Shown: in pieces, positions 1-9,980 of the stretch
How positions within the stretch are numbered: position 1 is the first letter of the stretch
Layout: each line of letters starts with the position of its first letter
NCBI RefSeq assembly: GCF_001659605.2
Contig: NC_035164.2
Span: 15,958,295-16,022,294 of the forward strand
Reading direction: 5' to 3'
Origin: Manihot esculenta
Taxonomy: Eukaryota; Streptophyta; Magnoliopsida; Malpighiales; Euphorbiaceae
Length of the DNA: 64,000 nt
The notes under the pieces: model-generated
Database searches by the model: none
What the model was told of the DNA's origin: nothing
The model's input: the letters and a program-made list of their open reading frames with translations, nothing else
Position numbers and translations under genes: made by a program

Positions 1-94
1 GACATGATCTTCCTATTGTGCTTGACCTTCTAGAACATCTATGAGCCCGACACTCTAGGTCCGATCCTATGAACCTAGGGCTCTGATACCATTT
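1..94 (-). mobile_element. Tekay element F: leader and primer-binding site at window edge
   Basis: This is the start of the internal region of a minus-strand Tekay/Del-type element whose body lies outside the window. Positions 80-91 are the complement of TGGTATCAGAGC, a primer-binding site for the 3' end of initiator tRNA-Met, three bases inside the LTR end. Positions 1-79 match the leader of element B (40561-40638) almost base for base, which identifies the family. Confidence 0.88.
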
Positions 95-2392
95 TGTAAC
101 GATCCGAAAATCGGACCACTACCGGCGCTAGGATCCAGGTCGGCTTAAGGCCGCCGGAACCCGTAGCAAGCCTGAGATAAAACCTGAAAACTTGTTTAAT
201 CCCATACATGATCAAGAACATACATAAAAATTTAAAACTTATCTTTCATTCATACACCAACTCAACCTGTGCATACACTGAACATAATCATAATCATAAC
301 CATGACCCCTCTGTGGGATCTCATCAATGCCCAAATGGGCGATACAACATATGTTGAGTTGGTTTACATAAACATCATAAGAAGATCTAGGATCATGCAT
401 TAAAAAGGGATACCTTACACATAGGTCAAGCACAACCTCTAATCCTCAATATCATTACATTACATAACTATTCATAACTTTACAATTTATCATGTCCACA
501 TTCTATCTATTACATACAAACGACTTCAAAACTCTTGCTGACCTCCTGGTCTACCCTGTACCTGCAAACCTGGGGGATTAGGGAGAGGGGTGAGCTACTA
601 GAGCCTAGTGAGCAGAATAATAAAACATTCAAAACATATGGTAACATGGAATGCATCACATCACAACTAATCACATCAAGGATGAACTTGTCACCAATAG
701 CCCTCTACATAGTCCAACTGTGCCAGAACGTAGAATGGGTCCTGATCTTTCTCTTACATAACATAACATAACAGTCCAACTGTGCCAGAACGTAGAATGG
801 GTCCTGGTCTTTCTCTTACATAGTGCCAGCGAACATAGAATGGGTCCCACTGGTCTTACATTCCGTACCGTACATATCACATCGTCACATCATAGATCGA
901 GGGCTATGGATCATCCAACATTCATCCACATCAACATTAAAATATGCAATGCAACATATTCGTGAATTCTAATGCAAACAACCTAAATCATCACATGGCA
1001 TTCATGATGCATGAACATGCTCAAAACTTTACAATTGATTTACTTTAAAATGTAAAGGTTTATTCTACTCACCTCTGGATAGCTCTGACCAGACACTGGA
1101 GCAGCTGACTCACTGCTGGGGTCCTCGGTTCCTCGGGTCTGAACCTACACAGGTGGACTCAAATGAGAGACCAAACAACTAGAACAGAACTCTAAACTAC
1201 TCCCCAAAAACCCCCTAAAACATCATGAAACAATCATAGAAAAACATGCAAGAGAGGGCTGGACAGGGCACTTTCGGCGGCAGGTTCGGCGGCCGAAAAT
1301 TCCTCTAGAGCCGAAAGTCAGGCAGGTTCGGTGGCACCTTCGGCGGCCGAAACTCCCAGACAGAGGCGAAACTCATGCATGTTCGGCGGCACTTTTGGCA
1401 GCCGAAACTCCCAGACAGAGACGAAAGTCCTCTTTCGGGGGCAAGCTTCGGCAGCCGAAGGCTGCCTCCACAAGCATGTTCGATGGCCGAAAGTTCCTTC
1501 GGCTGCCGAACCTAGTTTCTCCCATAGTGGCAGAAACTCAGCTCTTCTATGCACATTGCCTCCAAAACTTCCCAATCATGTATAAACCTATTCTATAACA
1601 CACATACACAAGCATACAAGCTCCTAGGGGCTTCAAACTATCTAAAACCCCAACTACAACACATCAAACATCCACATTGTTCAAAAACGCATATTAAACC
1701 CATAAACCTAACCATGAGCTAAACATGCATTCTACCCCATAGATCTACTTAAAACTTACTTAAAATATGCCATAAGCTCAAGATCGACCCTTACCTCTTG
1801 AAGATCGAGAGGTGAATGACCCTAGCTCGGAAAATGGGAGAGAGAGAGTTCCTTGAACCTCCAAACTCCAAAACTTGCTCAAAACTTGAAAATCTTCAAA
1901 ACAAAGCAAAAACTCATGAAAATCTTGAAAGATCTGAAGGAAGAACTCAAAGATTAGTGAGGGACGGCGGAGAGCTCACCTTGGCCGACAAAGGGGAAAA
2001 AAGCTCGCCCGTTTTCGGCTAAGGGACCCTTTTATAGTGGCTGGCCAGGCCACGTTCGGGGGTCGAACGTGCCTCCGCATGCATGCCATGTTCGGCGGCC
2101 GAACTTGAGGTTCGGCGGCCGAACCTGGACTTCCCTCACTTATGCCTTTGGGGGCCTAAGGCACACCCGAAATGCATGCATGTTCGGCGGCCGAACTTGA
2201 GGTTCGGCGGCCGAACCTGGGTTTTCCTCCAAGGTTGTTTTCATGCAAAAACTCATTTCCATCTTGTTTAAAACCATAAAACACATTAAAACATTTTATG
2301 AAAACATGTTTCTACCCTACTAGAGGCTTCCGACATTCGAGATTCCACCGGACGATAGGAATTCCGATACCGGAGTTTAGCCGGGTATTACA
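95..2392 (-). repeat. Tekay element F 5' LTR
   Basis: This 2298-bp LTR, read on the minus strand, begins TGTAATACCCGGCTA at 2392 and ends in CGTTACA at 95. It is the 5' LTR because the primer-binding site abuts its low-coordinate end. It holds two clusters of TTCGGCGGCCGAA-like palindromes (1270-1515 and 2050-2220), a minus-strand TATAAAA at 2030-2036, a splice-donor-like AAGAG/GTAAG at 1794, and a three-copy tandem repeat around 713-860. The flank 2393-2397 (ATTCA) is the presumed TSD; the partner copy is outside the window. Open frames inside it are rich in SAAE and RRPNL motifs and are only translations of the palindromes. Confidence 0.9.
2030..2036 (-). promoter_or_regulatory. TATA box of LTR F
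   Basis: The minus strand reads TATAAAA just downstream of the GCC-palindrome cluster, at the same place as in every other LTR of the family. This would be the RNA polymerase II core promoter of the element. Confidence 0.6.
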
Positions 2393-3411
2393 ATTCAATC
2401 CTACAAGAAAATCATAGACCCACTCATTTTCAATCATTCTCGGAAATTTGACTGCATCTCTAGTGCAGTCTGCCTAGAAGTCTTGATAGTAATCAAGTTC
2501 CTGCCATAAGCCACATAACTCAGAATAAAATTGGGAGATAGTCATTTCTCCTTGCTTAGTACCATGGATCTTATTTCGAATATCATAAATTTGAGCATCA
2601 CTCCCAACCTTGGAATAAGTTAAGGACAAGGCCTTCCATATTTTTGCAGCAGTATCTATTAATAAATAGGATTTAGAGATATGAGGTTGTATAGAGTTAA
2701 GTAACCATGTCATAACAAGGCAATTACCCGAGTCCCATTGAGGAAAATCTGGATCACTCTCATCTGGTTGCTTCTTTTTACCAGTGATATAGCCCTACAG
2801 TTAGGGGTGAGCATTCGGTCGGTTCGGTTCAAAACCGAACCGAACCGAATAAACCGAAAACCGAAATTTTAGTTTTTATGAAAACCAAACCGAACCGATT
2901 TTGGTCAGAAACCGAATCGAACCGAACCGGTCTGATTCGGTTCGATTCGGTTCGGTTTGATCGGTTTCGATTTTTAATATTTTTTTAATTTTTTACTCTT
3001 TATTTTTAGTATTTTAAAATTTAATTAAAATATTTTAATTTTAATATAATTTAATTTCTCTATATTATTGAAAAAATATATTATTATCCCTAATCGGTTC
3101 GGTTCGGTTTTTTCGGTTTTTTTCTAATCAAAACCGAACCGAACCGAAATAACCGGAATTTTTGAAATTTAAAACCGAACCGAACCGAAATGTATAAAAA
3201 ACCGAACCAAATTTTTAAATCAGTTCGGTTCGATCGGTTTTTTCGGTTTGAACCGGATTCTGCTCAGCCCTACCTACAGTCTTCTAGCCTTGATAAACAA
3301 TAAACAAGACCTTGATCAAGCAAGATAATTGGTTCCATCAAGTTTTATTGGACTAATTTGCAAGGAAGGATTATCAGAGTTAGGAATCGAGATCTTTTTT
3401 CATTCTGTCAT
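2393..3411 (-). pseudogene. Copia gag (Retrotran_gag family), broken
   Basis: Reading the minus strand from an ATG at 3409-3411, and skipping the MITE, gives a continuous frame with copia Gag features: SDNPSLQISPIKLDGTNYL near the start, then GYITGKKKQPDESDP, and an open stretch 2474-2713 with TWLLNSIQP, KIWKALSLTYSKVG and LCGLWQELDYYQ. These are hallmarks of the copia capsid region that assembles virus-like particles. The frame has in-frame stops (a TGA four codons in, another after NYLA, and a TAG before GYITG), so it is a pseudogene. The reading frame rejoins exactly when the MITE and one copy of its duplication are removed. The 3' end is cut by LTR F. Confidence 0.85.
2802..3272. mobile_element. 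hAT-type MITE rich in AACCGAA repeats
   Basis: This 471-bp non-coding element has imperfect terminal inverted repeats (TAGGGGTGAGCA at the left, TGCTCAGCCCTA at the right). It is flanked by a perfect 8-bp duplication CCTACAGT at 2794-2801 and 3273-3280, the TSD length of the hAT superfamily. Its arms consist mostly of GGTTCGGTTCGG / CCGAACCGAACC repeats in opposite orientation, and the centre is AT-rich, so the whole element could fold into one long hairpin. It has no transposase and would need one in trans. Confidence 0.85.
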
Positions 3412-3791
3412 GGTAAAGACAAATGAACCGTGAAAGACTAGGAGGTACCCAAAGTTGTACACACGAAAGAGCCCAATCGAATCACCAAAAGACCGAGTAG
3501 CGGCACGAAAAGGCCGGAAAAATAGTCAGAATTTTCACCGAAGTGATTGGAGTGGCAAAGTAGAGTTGGGAAATGTATCACGCGCCAGGAAGGGAGAGCA
3601 TGTGAGGCTCACGCGTAGGTTTTTTCAATGTCAAAGCTAGGTAGTTTGACCGGCGATGGTCCGATGATTTTCCTGGTGCCGTCGATGAGAGGTGGAAAGA
3701 CTTCTAGATGGATTAGTACTAAAAAGGTAGATCTAGGGTTTTGAAACCCTAAAGAGGAAAAATTGAATTTAAACCCTAAAATCAGAAAAAA
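3412..3791 (-). other. Copia relic 5' leader
   Basis: Untranslated leader between the primer-binding site and the gag start of the old copia element. A 61-codon open frame on the plus strand (3455-3640) resembles nothing I recognise, and I treat it as chance. Confidence 0.5.
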
Positions 3792-3803
3792 GCTTTGATA
3801 CCA
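3792..3803 (-). other. Primer-binding site of copia relic
   Basis: The minus strand reads TGGTATCAAAGC, a one-base variant of the initiator tRNA-Met complement, seven bases inside the inferred LTR end. Confidence 0.65.
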
Positions 3804-3810
3804 TGAAGAA

Positions 3811-3993
3811 TGTTGGAAAATTTTAGAGTATTATTGTATTTCACTCTTAATCTTTACAATTAGTTTACATGAATATTTATACACAAATAATTATAACTAA
3901 ATAGGAAGCAAATAATCAAATAATAACTACAGAGATAATTAATGATTCTAATAAAATCAAATTCTATTCCTAATATTAGCAAATAAATCAACA
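3811..3993 (-). repeat. Copia relic 5' LTR (short)
   Basis: The inferred 183-bp LTR runs from TGTTGG at 3811 to CAACA at 3993, an inverted-repeat end typical of copia LTRs. Satellite sequence starts at the next base (ATTTC at 3994). The matching LTR is outside the window, so the limits rest on the end motifs and on the switch to satellite. Confidence 0.6.
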
Positions 3994-5194
3994 ATTTCAT
4001 ATAAAAACTTGTATGTGACCATTTAGGGTTGGATAATATCAAATATGAATATAGTCGGCAAACTTATTATGGAGCTCTAAAACCCAATTTTTTAAAGGTG
4101 AACTCTTTTAGAGCATTTTCACAAATGATTTATGCGTAAAAACTTGTATGTGACTATTTTTGGCTTGCGTAATATTAAATATGAATTTAGTTGAAAAAAA
4201 TTTTTTGGAGCACGTTCACAAATGATTTGCTCATAAAAATTTGTGACTAAAAATTTTAGCATTGGGTAATATCAAATATGAACTTAGTTTGCAAACTTAT
4301 TCCAAAGTTCCGGGACCCAATTTTGTAATGGTGAACTTTTATCACCAGTTACAATATTTTTACAAATGATTTGCTCCTAAAAACTTGAGATTGATCATTT
4401 TGGCATAGATAATATCAAATATGAACTTAATTGGTAAACTTATTTCGGAACTCCAAGACCCATTTTTATAATGCAAAGCTCTTATCGGCACATGCAGCTT
4501 TTTCACAAATGATTTGCACATAAAAACTTGTATGTGACTATTTTGGGTATCGGTAATGTCAAATATAAATTTAGTTAGAAAACTTATTCCGGAGTTTTGG
4601 GTCCCACTTTTGTAATATTAAATTTTTATTGCCAGTTGAAGTATTTTCACAAATTATTTGTGCATAAAAACTTATATGTGACAATTTTGGGATTGTAATA
4701 TCAAATATGGACATAGTCAATAAACTTGTTCCCGAGCTCTGCAATCCATTTTTGTAAAGGTGAACTTTTGTCTTTGTTTAAAGCATTGTCACAAATAGTT
4801 TTCATGTAAAAACTTGGAAGAGACCATTTTTGGATTGGGTAATACCAAATATAAACTTAGTTGGCAAACTAGTTCCAAAATTCTAGGACCTATTTTTGTA
4901 ATATTAAAGTTTTATCATCGGTTAGAGCTTTTTTACAAATGATATGCGCGTAAAAACTTGTATTAGACCATTTTAGGGTGGGCTAATATCAAATATGGAT
5001 TTAGTTGGCAAACCTGTAGATTCGTAATCCACTTTTGTAATGGTATACTTTTAAAGTCAGTTGGAGCATATTCATAAAAGATTTGCATGTAAAAATGTGA
5101 CTGAACATTTTGCCATTGGGTAATATTAAATATGAACTTAGTTGGGAAACTTGTTCAAAAGCTTTAGGATCCACTTTTCTAATGGTAAAATTTT
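3994..5194. repeat. Tandem satellite, about 143-144 bp period (left block)
   Basis: About eight diverged monomers in head-to-tail order. The landmark AAATATGAAC recurs at about 4041, 4177, 4274, 4417, 4561, 4702, 4847, 4991 and 5128. Most steps are 141-145 bp; two adjacent units are shortened. Other conserved blocks are CACAAATGATTTGC, AAAAACTTGTATGTGACC and CCCACTTTTGTAATGG. There is no coding content. The array continues at 12154 after element C. Confidence 0.9.
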
Positions 5195-7448
5195 TGTAAT
5201 ACCCGGCTAGCTTCAGGCATCGGCATTCCTACCGTCCGGTGGAATTCGATGATGTCGGAGGTTTCCAGAAGGGTAAAGGAAAGGTTTTCTCAAATGTTTT
5301 TAAGTGTTTTAAGGTGTTGAATGAGAAAAGAGTTGAGTTTTGAAGAGAAAAGACCAAGGAGGCTTTGGCCAGGTTCGGCCACCGAAAGTGATATTCGGCC
5401 GCCGAAAGTGCCTTAGGTTTTGCCCCCGAAACTCCAAGTTCGGCCGCCGAACGTTGCCTGATTTTGCATGCAGCTTTGGCTGCAGAAGGAGAGGCGGCTG
5501 GCCACCTATAAAAGGCCCCTTATCAGGATTTGAGATGAGGTTTCTCTCTCTTTTCGGGTATAGGTGAGTCCTTGATCTCCTTAGGTTGATTTGTTGTTGT
5601 TTCTTCAAATCTTTCAAAGTTAAGCAAGTTTTAAGTAGGTTTTATGTGATTTTGAAGAGTTTTGGAGCTTGGAGACTTTTGGGAGTTGGAGTCTCCAGAT
5701 CTTCAAGTTTGGATCGCCAATCCTCTCGATCTTCAAGAGGTAAGTGTAGATCCTTCGCTTTTACAGTGTTTTAAGTGAGTTTTATGAAGCGAAAGGGTTA
5801 GTTTGCATGAGTTTTGCATGGTTGTGCATGTGAGGGTTTATGGACCCTTTATGCCTTTGTATGCTATATGAGTTGTGTTAGGGGTTTTGAGCTTGGTCTA
5901 AGCCCCTATGTGCAATAAGCAGTGTTTTTGCGTGTGTTTAAGAGGTTGGATGCATGTTTTGCGTGTTTGGAAGGTTTAGGAGGCTTGGTTGTGCATGAGG
6001 CTGAGTTCTGGATGAACTCAGGTTCGGCCCCCGCAAGAAGTTTCGGCTGCCGAACCCTTGTGGAGGTAGTTTCGGCTGCCTAAACTTGCCCCTGAACGTT
6101 TGGACTTTCGGCTCTGGAAAGAACTTTCGGTCGCCGAAGGTGCCGCCGAAAGTACCTGGCTTTCATCTCTGGAGGAGACTTTCGGCAGCCGAAGGTGCCG
6201 CCGAACATGCATGAGTTACGTCTCTGGAGTGGGGGGTTCGGCCGCTGAATATGCCGCCGAAGGTGCCCTGTTCAGCCTTTCTTTACATGTTTTCCTATGC
6301 ATGTTTGTGATGTTTTAGGGAGGGTTTTGGGGAGATGTTTAGAGTTATGTTAGAATGGTTTGGTACCTCATTTGAGTCCACCTGTGTAGGTTTGGACCCG
6401 AGAAACCGAGGAGGCCCCAAAGTTAGAGTTGGCCCAGAGTTAGTCAGCAGTGGCAGGTGAGTGGAACTAAACTTAATGGTTTTAATATGGAAAAGTAAAT
6501 ATTTTATCATGAATCATGCATCATTGATGCCATGCTATGTTAGGGTGCATTGCATTAGTGCACACGAATATGTTGCATTGCATTATTCTTGTACCTGGCA
6601 CTGCTCCATGTACATTGCTTTATGTGCGGTGCGGACATAGTTTTGGATTCATTAGCCCTCGTAGGAAAGTCCTGGAACAGCCCTTGAGGGGACCAGGCAT
6701 AGGGTACTTCGGTACTAGTGATTGAGATGAAGTTTTGAGAGCTCCTTTGTGGGCCAGGCACAGTTTGAGGGAATTTTGATCCGTCCGGCCGAGATGGGTG
6801 ACTTATTTGTGATGTGAGGCATTTTATGAGAGCATGTTTATCACCATGTTATTTTCACTGTTCTACTCACTGGGCTTTATAGCTCACCCCACTCCTTCCC
6901 CCCCCAGTTTTGCAGGGCCAGAGTTAGCTATGAGAAAGATCAGAGTCAGCAAGAGTAAAGAGTAAGTCAGGGCTATGGCTAAGGGTATGAGTTTGTACTA
7001 GACGTTTAGTGGACATGTATCTTAATGTATTTTGTTGTTCAGTTATGTAGAGACATGTTTTAACATGTATTGTATTTAGAGTTATAGTTTGTGCTTGGCC
7101 CTAGAGTGTGGATAATCCCTTTGTACATGGACCCTATTTTACGTTTCTTGATGAGAAATGTGTTGAACCAAGCCTGATGTAATATGCTGACCCATCTAGA
7201 TGTGGTTCTATGTGTTGAGACATAGTGCATACAGGTCAAGCTTGGTAAATGAAAGAAAAGTTTGAAGTAAAAGAGTTTTACAATTTTAAAGTTTTAGCAG
7301 AAAATGTGGGTAATGTATGGGATTATTCCAGATGTTTAGAGAGTTTAGTGGCTTGCTACGGGTTCCGGCTGCCTTAAGCCGATCTGGATCCTAGTGCCGG
7401 TGGCGGTTCGGACCGTTACAGAGGGGTACCGGTTTCCGGGCTGTTACA
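5195..7448 (+). repeat. Element C 5' LTR
   Basis: A 2254-bp LTR from TGTAATACCCGGCTAG to GGGCTGTTACA. It has GCC-palindrome clusters at about 5373-5452 and 6023-6262, a TATAAAA box at 5507-5513, and a splice-donor-like AGAG/GTAAGTG at 5740. It differs from its 3' partner by extra palindrome units of about 20 bp and 55 bp. An extra GGACCGTTACA precedes the true end. Confidence 0.93.
5506..5515 (+). promoter_or_regulatory. TATA box of element C 5' LTR
   Basis: CTATAAAAGG lies about 50-130 bp downstream of the proximal GCC-palindrome cluster, the position expected for the U3 core promoter. Confidence 0.65.
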
Positions 7449-7951
7449 GAGTGGTATCAGAGCATAGGGCCTCAAGAGTACGATGTGCTGAGTGGAGATG
7501 CTCAAGGATTATAGGTATCCCACATCGAAAAGAAGTTGTTTTAGAGGGCAAGCACAATAGTAAGATCATGTCCACTAGGATAGGATGTGGAGTCCTGTCT
7601 TTTATGATGTTGTGGATGGATATTGGTGGATCCTCTAGCCCTCAGCATGCATGAGATGACATGTATGAGTTGAGCAGACCAGGTGTGGCTTAGTTGCCCC
7701 TGGCATAGTTGGGACATATCTATGTTATGGATATGTAGAAGGCTTGGTGACCGGTTCATCCATGAGATGAGATGATGTGCATGTGTGTGGGGTTCATGTG
7801 CTACCACATGGATCATATGATGATATGCCCATATGAGGTTATGTTTATGTGATGCTGTGTTTTTGTGGTGCCATGGTTGATGTGGACTCATGTGTAACCG
7901 CATGGGCCATGTGATGCTATGGTTTCTGTGTGTGTGCTCTTTTCTTAGCAG
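5740..7951 (+). other. Predicted leader intron of element C
   Basis: The donor AAGAG/GTAAGTG lies inside the LTR and the acceptor TTTTCTTAGCAG ends six bases before the gag ATG at 7957. Removing this stretch of about 2.2 kb would delete the rest of the LTR and the primer-binding site from the mRNA. The same pair of sites occurs in A, B and E. No transcript evidence is available here. Confidence 0.45.
7452..7463 (+). other. Primer-binding site of element C
   Basis: TGGTATCAGAGC, complementary to the 3' end of initiator tRNA-Met, three bases after the LTR. Confidence 0.9.
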
Positions 7952-7956
7952 GCAGG

Positions 7957-9967
7957 ATGAGAGGTACTCGTTGATCTACTGGATTGACAAGAGTTTCTCT
8001 TGAGAGGAAAGGCTTTCCCCTTGTTCTGCTAAGAGTGCAATAGTGTAGCATCAGCAGAGAGGGTTCATCAAGGGACCCTAGGAGGTCTTTTGAGGTAGTC
8101 AGAGGTAGACTGGACCCTAGAGGATGTCAGCTACTGTGAGAGTAGTAGAGTTAGATGTTCAGTTAGAGAAGAGTTAGTAGCTAGAGGTTGAGAGAGTTGC
8201 TATGGCCTCGGGTTTTATAACCCCAGGTATAGTGAGAGTTGATCTCTCATCTCTGAGTGCAGCCCCCTCAAGTAGAGTAAGTGAGATAGAGCAGAGTAAG
8301 AAGAAGCAGAGTAAGTGAGCTAGAGCAGAGTAAGAGGGAGAGAATAGTAAGAGTAAGTGTAAGTGCAGGTAGAGGTTTCAGTTCGGTCTGGGATTAGGTG
8401 GTGGTTGAGGCAGGAGGAGAGGGTTATTCTTTTCTTCAGTAGGTTCCCGAGGGAAGATCCGTTAGCTTCAGCGTGGATCTTCACTCTGACTCAGCAGGAG
8501 GCTATCACATCGAACACGGTGACGTCAGGTACGTTCACTTGTGAGTGTTCGGATGTGTGTGCTATTTTTGGACCCTAGTGTTTCTCTTTCCCTATTGCTT
8601 TGTGAGCCATAGAGGGAGGGATTGATAGCTTCTGGGCTTAGAGTGTCCTCTTTGGGTGAGTCGACCCAAGTGTGATCCATCAGAGGCAGAGTCAGTCTGC
8701 CAGTATAGTTCAGAGCATGTTGAGAGTAGGTGCCTTCCAGCTGACCTAGTGGTTCTAGATGTGACTGTTTGACGTCCTTCTAGTGGTGGCTTGGTTAGCT
8801 ATTTATAGTGCTACCGAGTCTGCAGAGACAAGGTAGTCATGTTCAGAGTTCAGGATGGATTAGAGGTAGTCCCTTGAAGGGACAGAGTAGTGCCTAGAGG
8901 TTTGATGTCAGCCCTACAGGCTCCTAGTTTGCTCAGGAAATGTTGTCAGAGGGTTCCTAGCTCTTGTTGGAGAGTTCTGCAGTCAGGTCAGGGAATCAGC
9001 CTCAGTGCCCTTAGCTAGAGAGTTCTTAGATGTTACCCAGACGAGCTGTCAGGTTTACCATCTAGCAGGGAAATAGAGTTTGGAGTAGGAGTGGTGTCTG
9101 GATCTAGAACCATTTCTTTCCTTCCCTACAGGATGGCACCTGCAGAGTAGTAGAAGCCGGAAGAGTAGTTGCTAGAGTTGGTAGACAAGGGTTTTATCCG
9201 CCCTAGTACCTCACCCTGGCGTGTTCCAGTGGTGTTGTGGGAAACGAAGGATGGATCCTTGAGACTTTGTAACGACTGTAAGTGGTTGAACAAGGTCACT
9301 ACCAGGGACAGGTATTTCCCATGCAAGATTGATGATCTATTGGAACAGCTTGTAGGGGCAAGTTATGTTCCTAGATAGCTCGGAGATTCGGGTACTACCT
9401 GTTGAGAGTTAGAGAGGAAGCCAGTTTAGATAGATGAAGAGAGAAGGGCAAGAGTCAGAGTGCGCAGTGGAAGCTGTTGCAGTTCTGGAGACGTTGAGGT
9501 ATTGCTCGAGGTGTCTCCTAGTAAGGGTGATTCGTTGTGAGAAGGAGAGGTAAGCTAGCTCTAAGATACATCGGACCCTTTGAAATCCTGCAGAGGCTTG
9601 GGGATGCATCCTACCAGTTAGGTTTACCTGCTTCTTAGAAGCGATCTAACGGTTTTCCTTGTTTCCTTGATTCTGGAGTTGTGTCGGATCTGAGTGAGGT
9701 TCTTTTGACTCAGAGGTGGAGATCTCAGGGGATCTCACCTGTTTAGAGCTGCGAGAACGGATCATAGACACACAGGTCAGAGTGTAAAGGAACAGGAAGT
9801 TCTGATGGTGTTAGTCCTTGGAATCACCTCAGTCATGTTTAGTGTTCTTGGGAGACCGTGAGTTTTTACTCCAATAGTACCTTGTCTCTTTTATGTGTTA
9901 TGTGTTTATGTTATGGCTATAGTATGCATGTATTAGAGGAAGAACATTCGGGGACGAATGTTTTTTT
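7957..9967 (+). pseudogene. Element C gag-pol remnant
   Basis: The start ATGAGAGGTACTCG matches the MRGTR start of the A, B and E Gag, but the sixth codon is a stop. Most of the capsid region is gone. Around 8465-8578 a piece matches the Gag-protease junction (IFTLTQQEAITSN) and ends at the protease site, where a stop follows GP. Positions 9166-9378 match RT motif 1 ([32 protein letters not shown]). From about 9380 the sequence jumps to the region behind integrase ([14 protein letters not shown] at 9560) and the pol C-terminus. RNase H and integrase catalytic cores are absent. It is a decayed, deleted relative of the B polyprotein. Confidence 0.82.
9942..9963 (+). other. Conserved hairpin beside element C polypurine tract
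   Basis: Arms GAACATTCG and CGAATGTTT around a four-base loop, followed by the polypurine tract AAGGAGGGTAGA. The last pair is lost compared with A, B and E, where both nine-base arms pair perfectly. Confidence 0.7.
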
Positions 9968-9980
9968 AAGGAGGGTAGAT

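Larger units (their letters stand above)
2393..3993 (-). mobile_element. Degenerate Ty1/copia element, 5' part (minus strand)
   Basis: This is an old copia element read right to left: 5' LTR (3811-3993), primer site (3792-3803), untranslated leader, then a broken gag (to 2393), where the LTR of element F interrupts it. It is also split by a hAT MITE at 2802-3272. The rest of the element is outside the window. The base just right of 3993 is satellite, so the element sits inside the satellite array. The RT and integrase parts are not present here. Confidence 0.8.

Noticed and set aside
1318..1598. Open frames in LTRs encoding SAAE, RRPNL and FGGR motifs on both strands
   Set aside because: The same peptides recur in every LTR at the GCC palindromes and on both strands. 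They are translations of the repeat and not genes.
3860..4042. 60-codon minus-strand frame at the copia LTR and satellite border
   Set aside because: AT-rich chance frame that spans two unrelated repeats.
7452..7463. tRNA gene suspected from the TGGTATCAGAGC sequences
   Set aside because: Only the 12-base complement of the tRNA-Met 3' end is present, just after an LTR. These are primer-binding sites.
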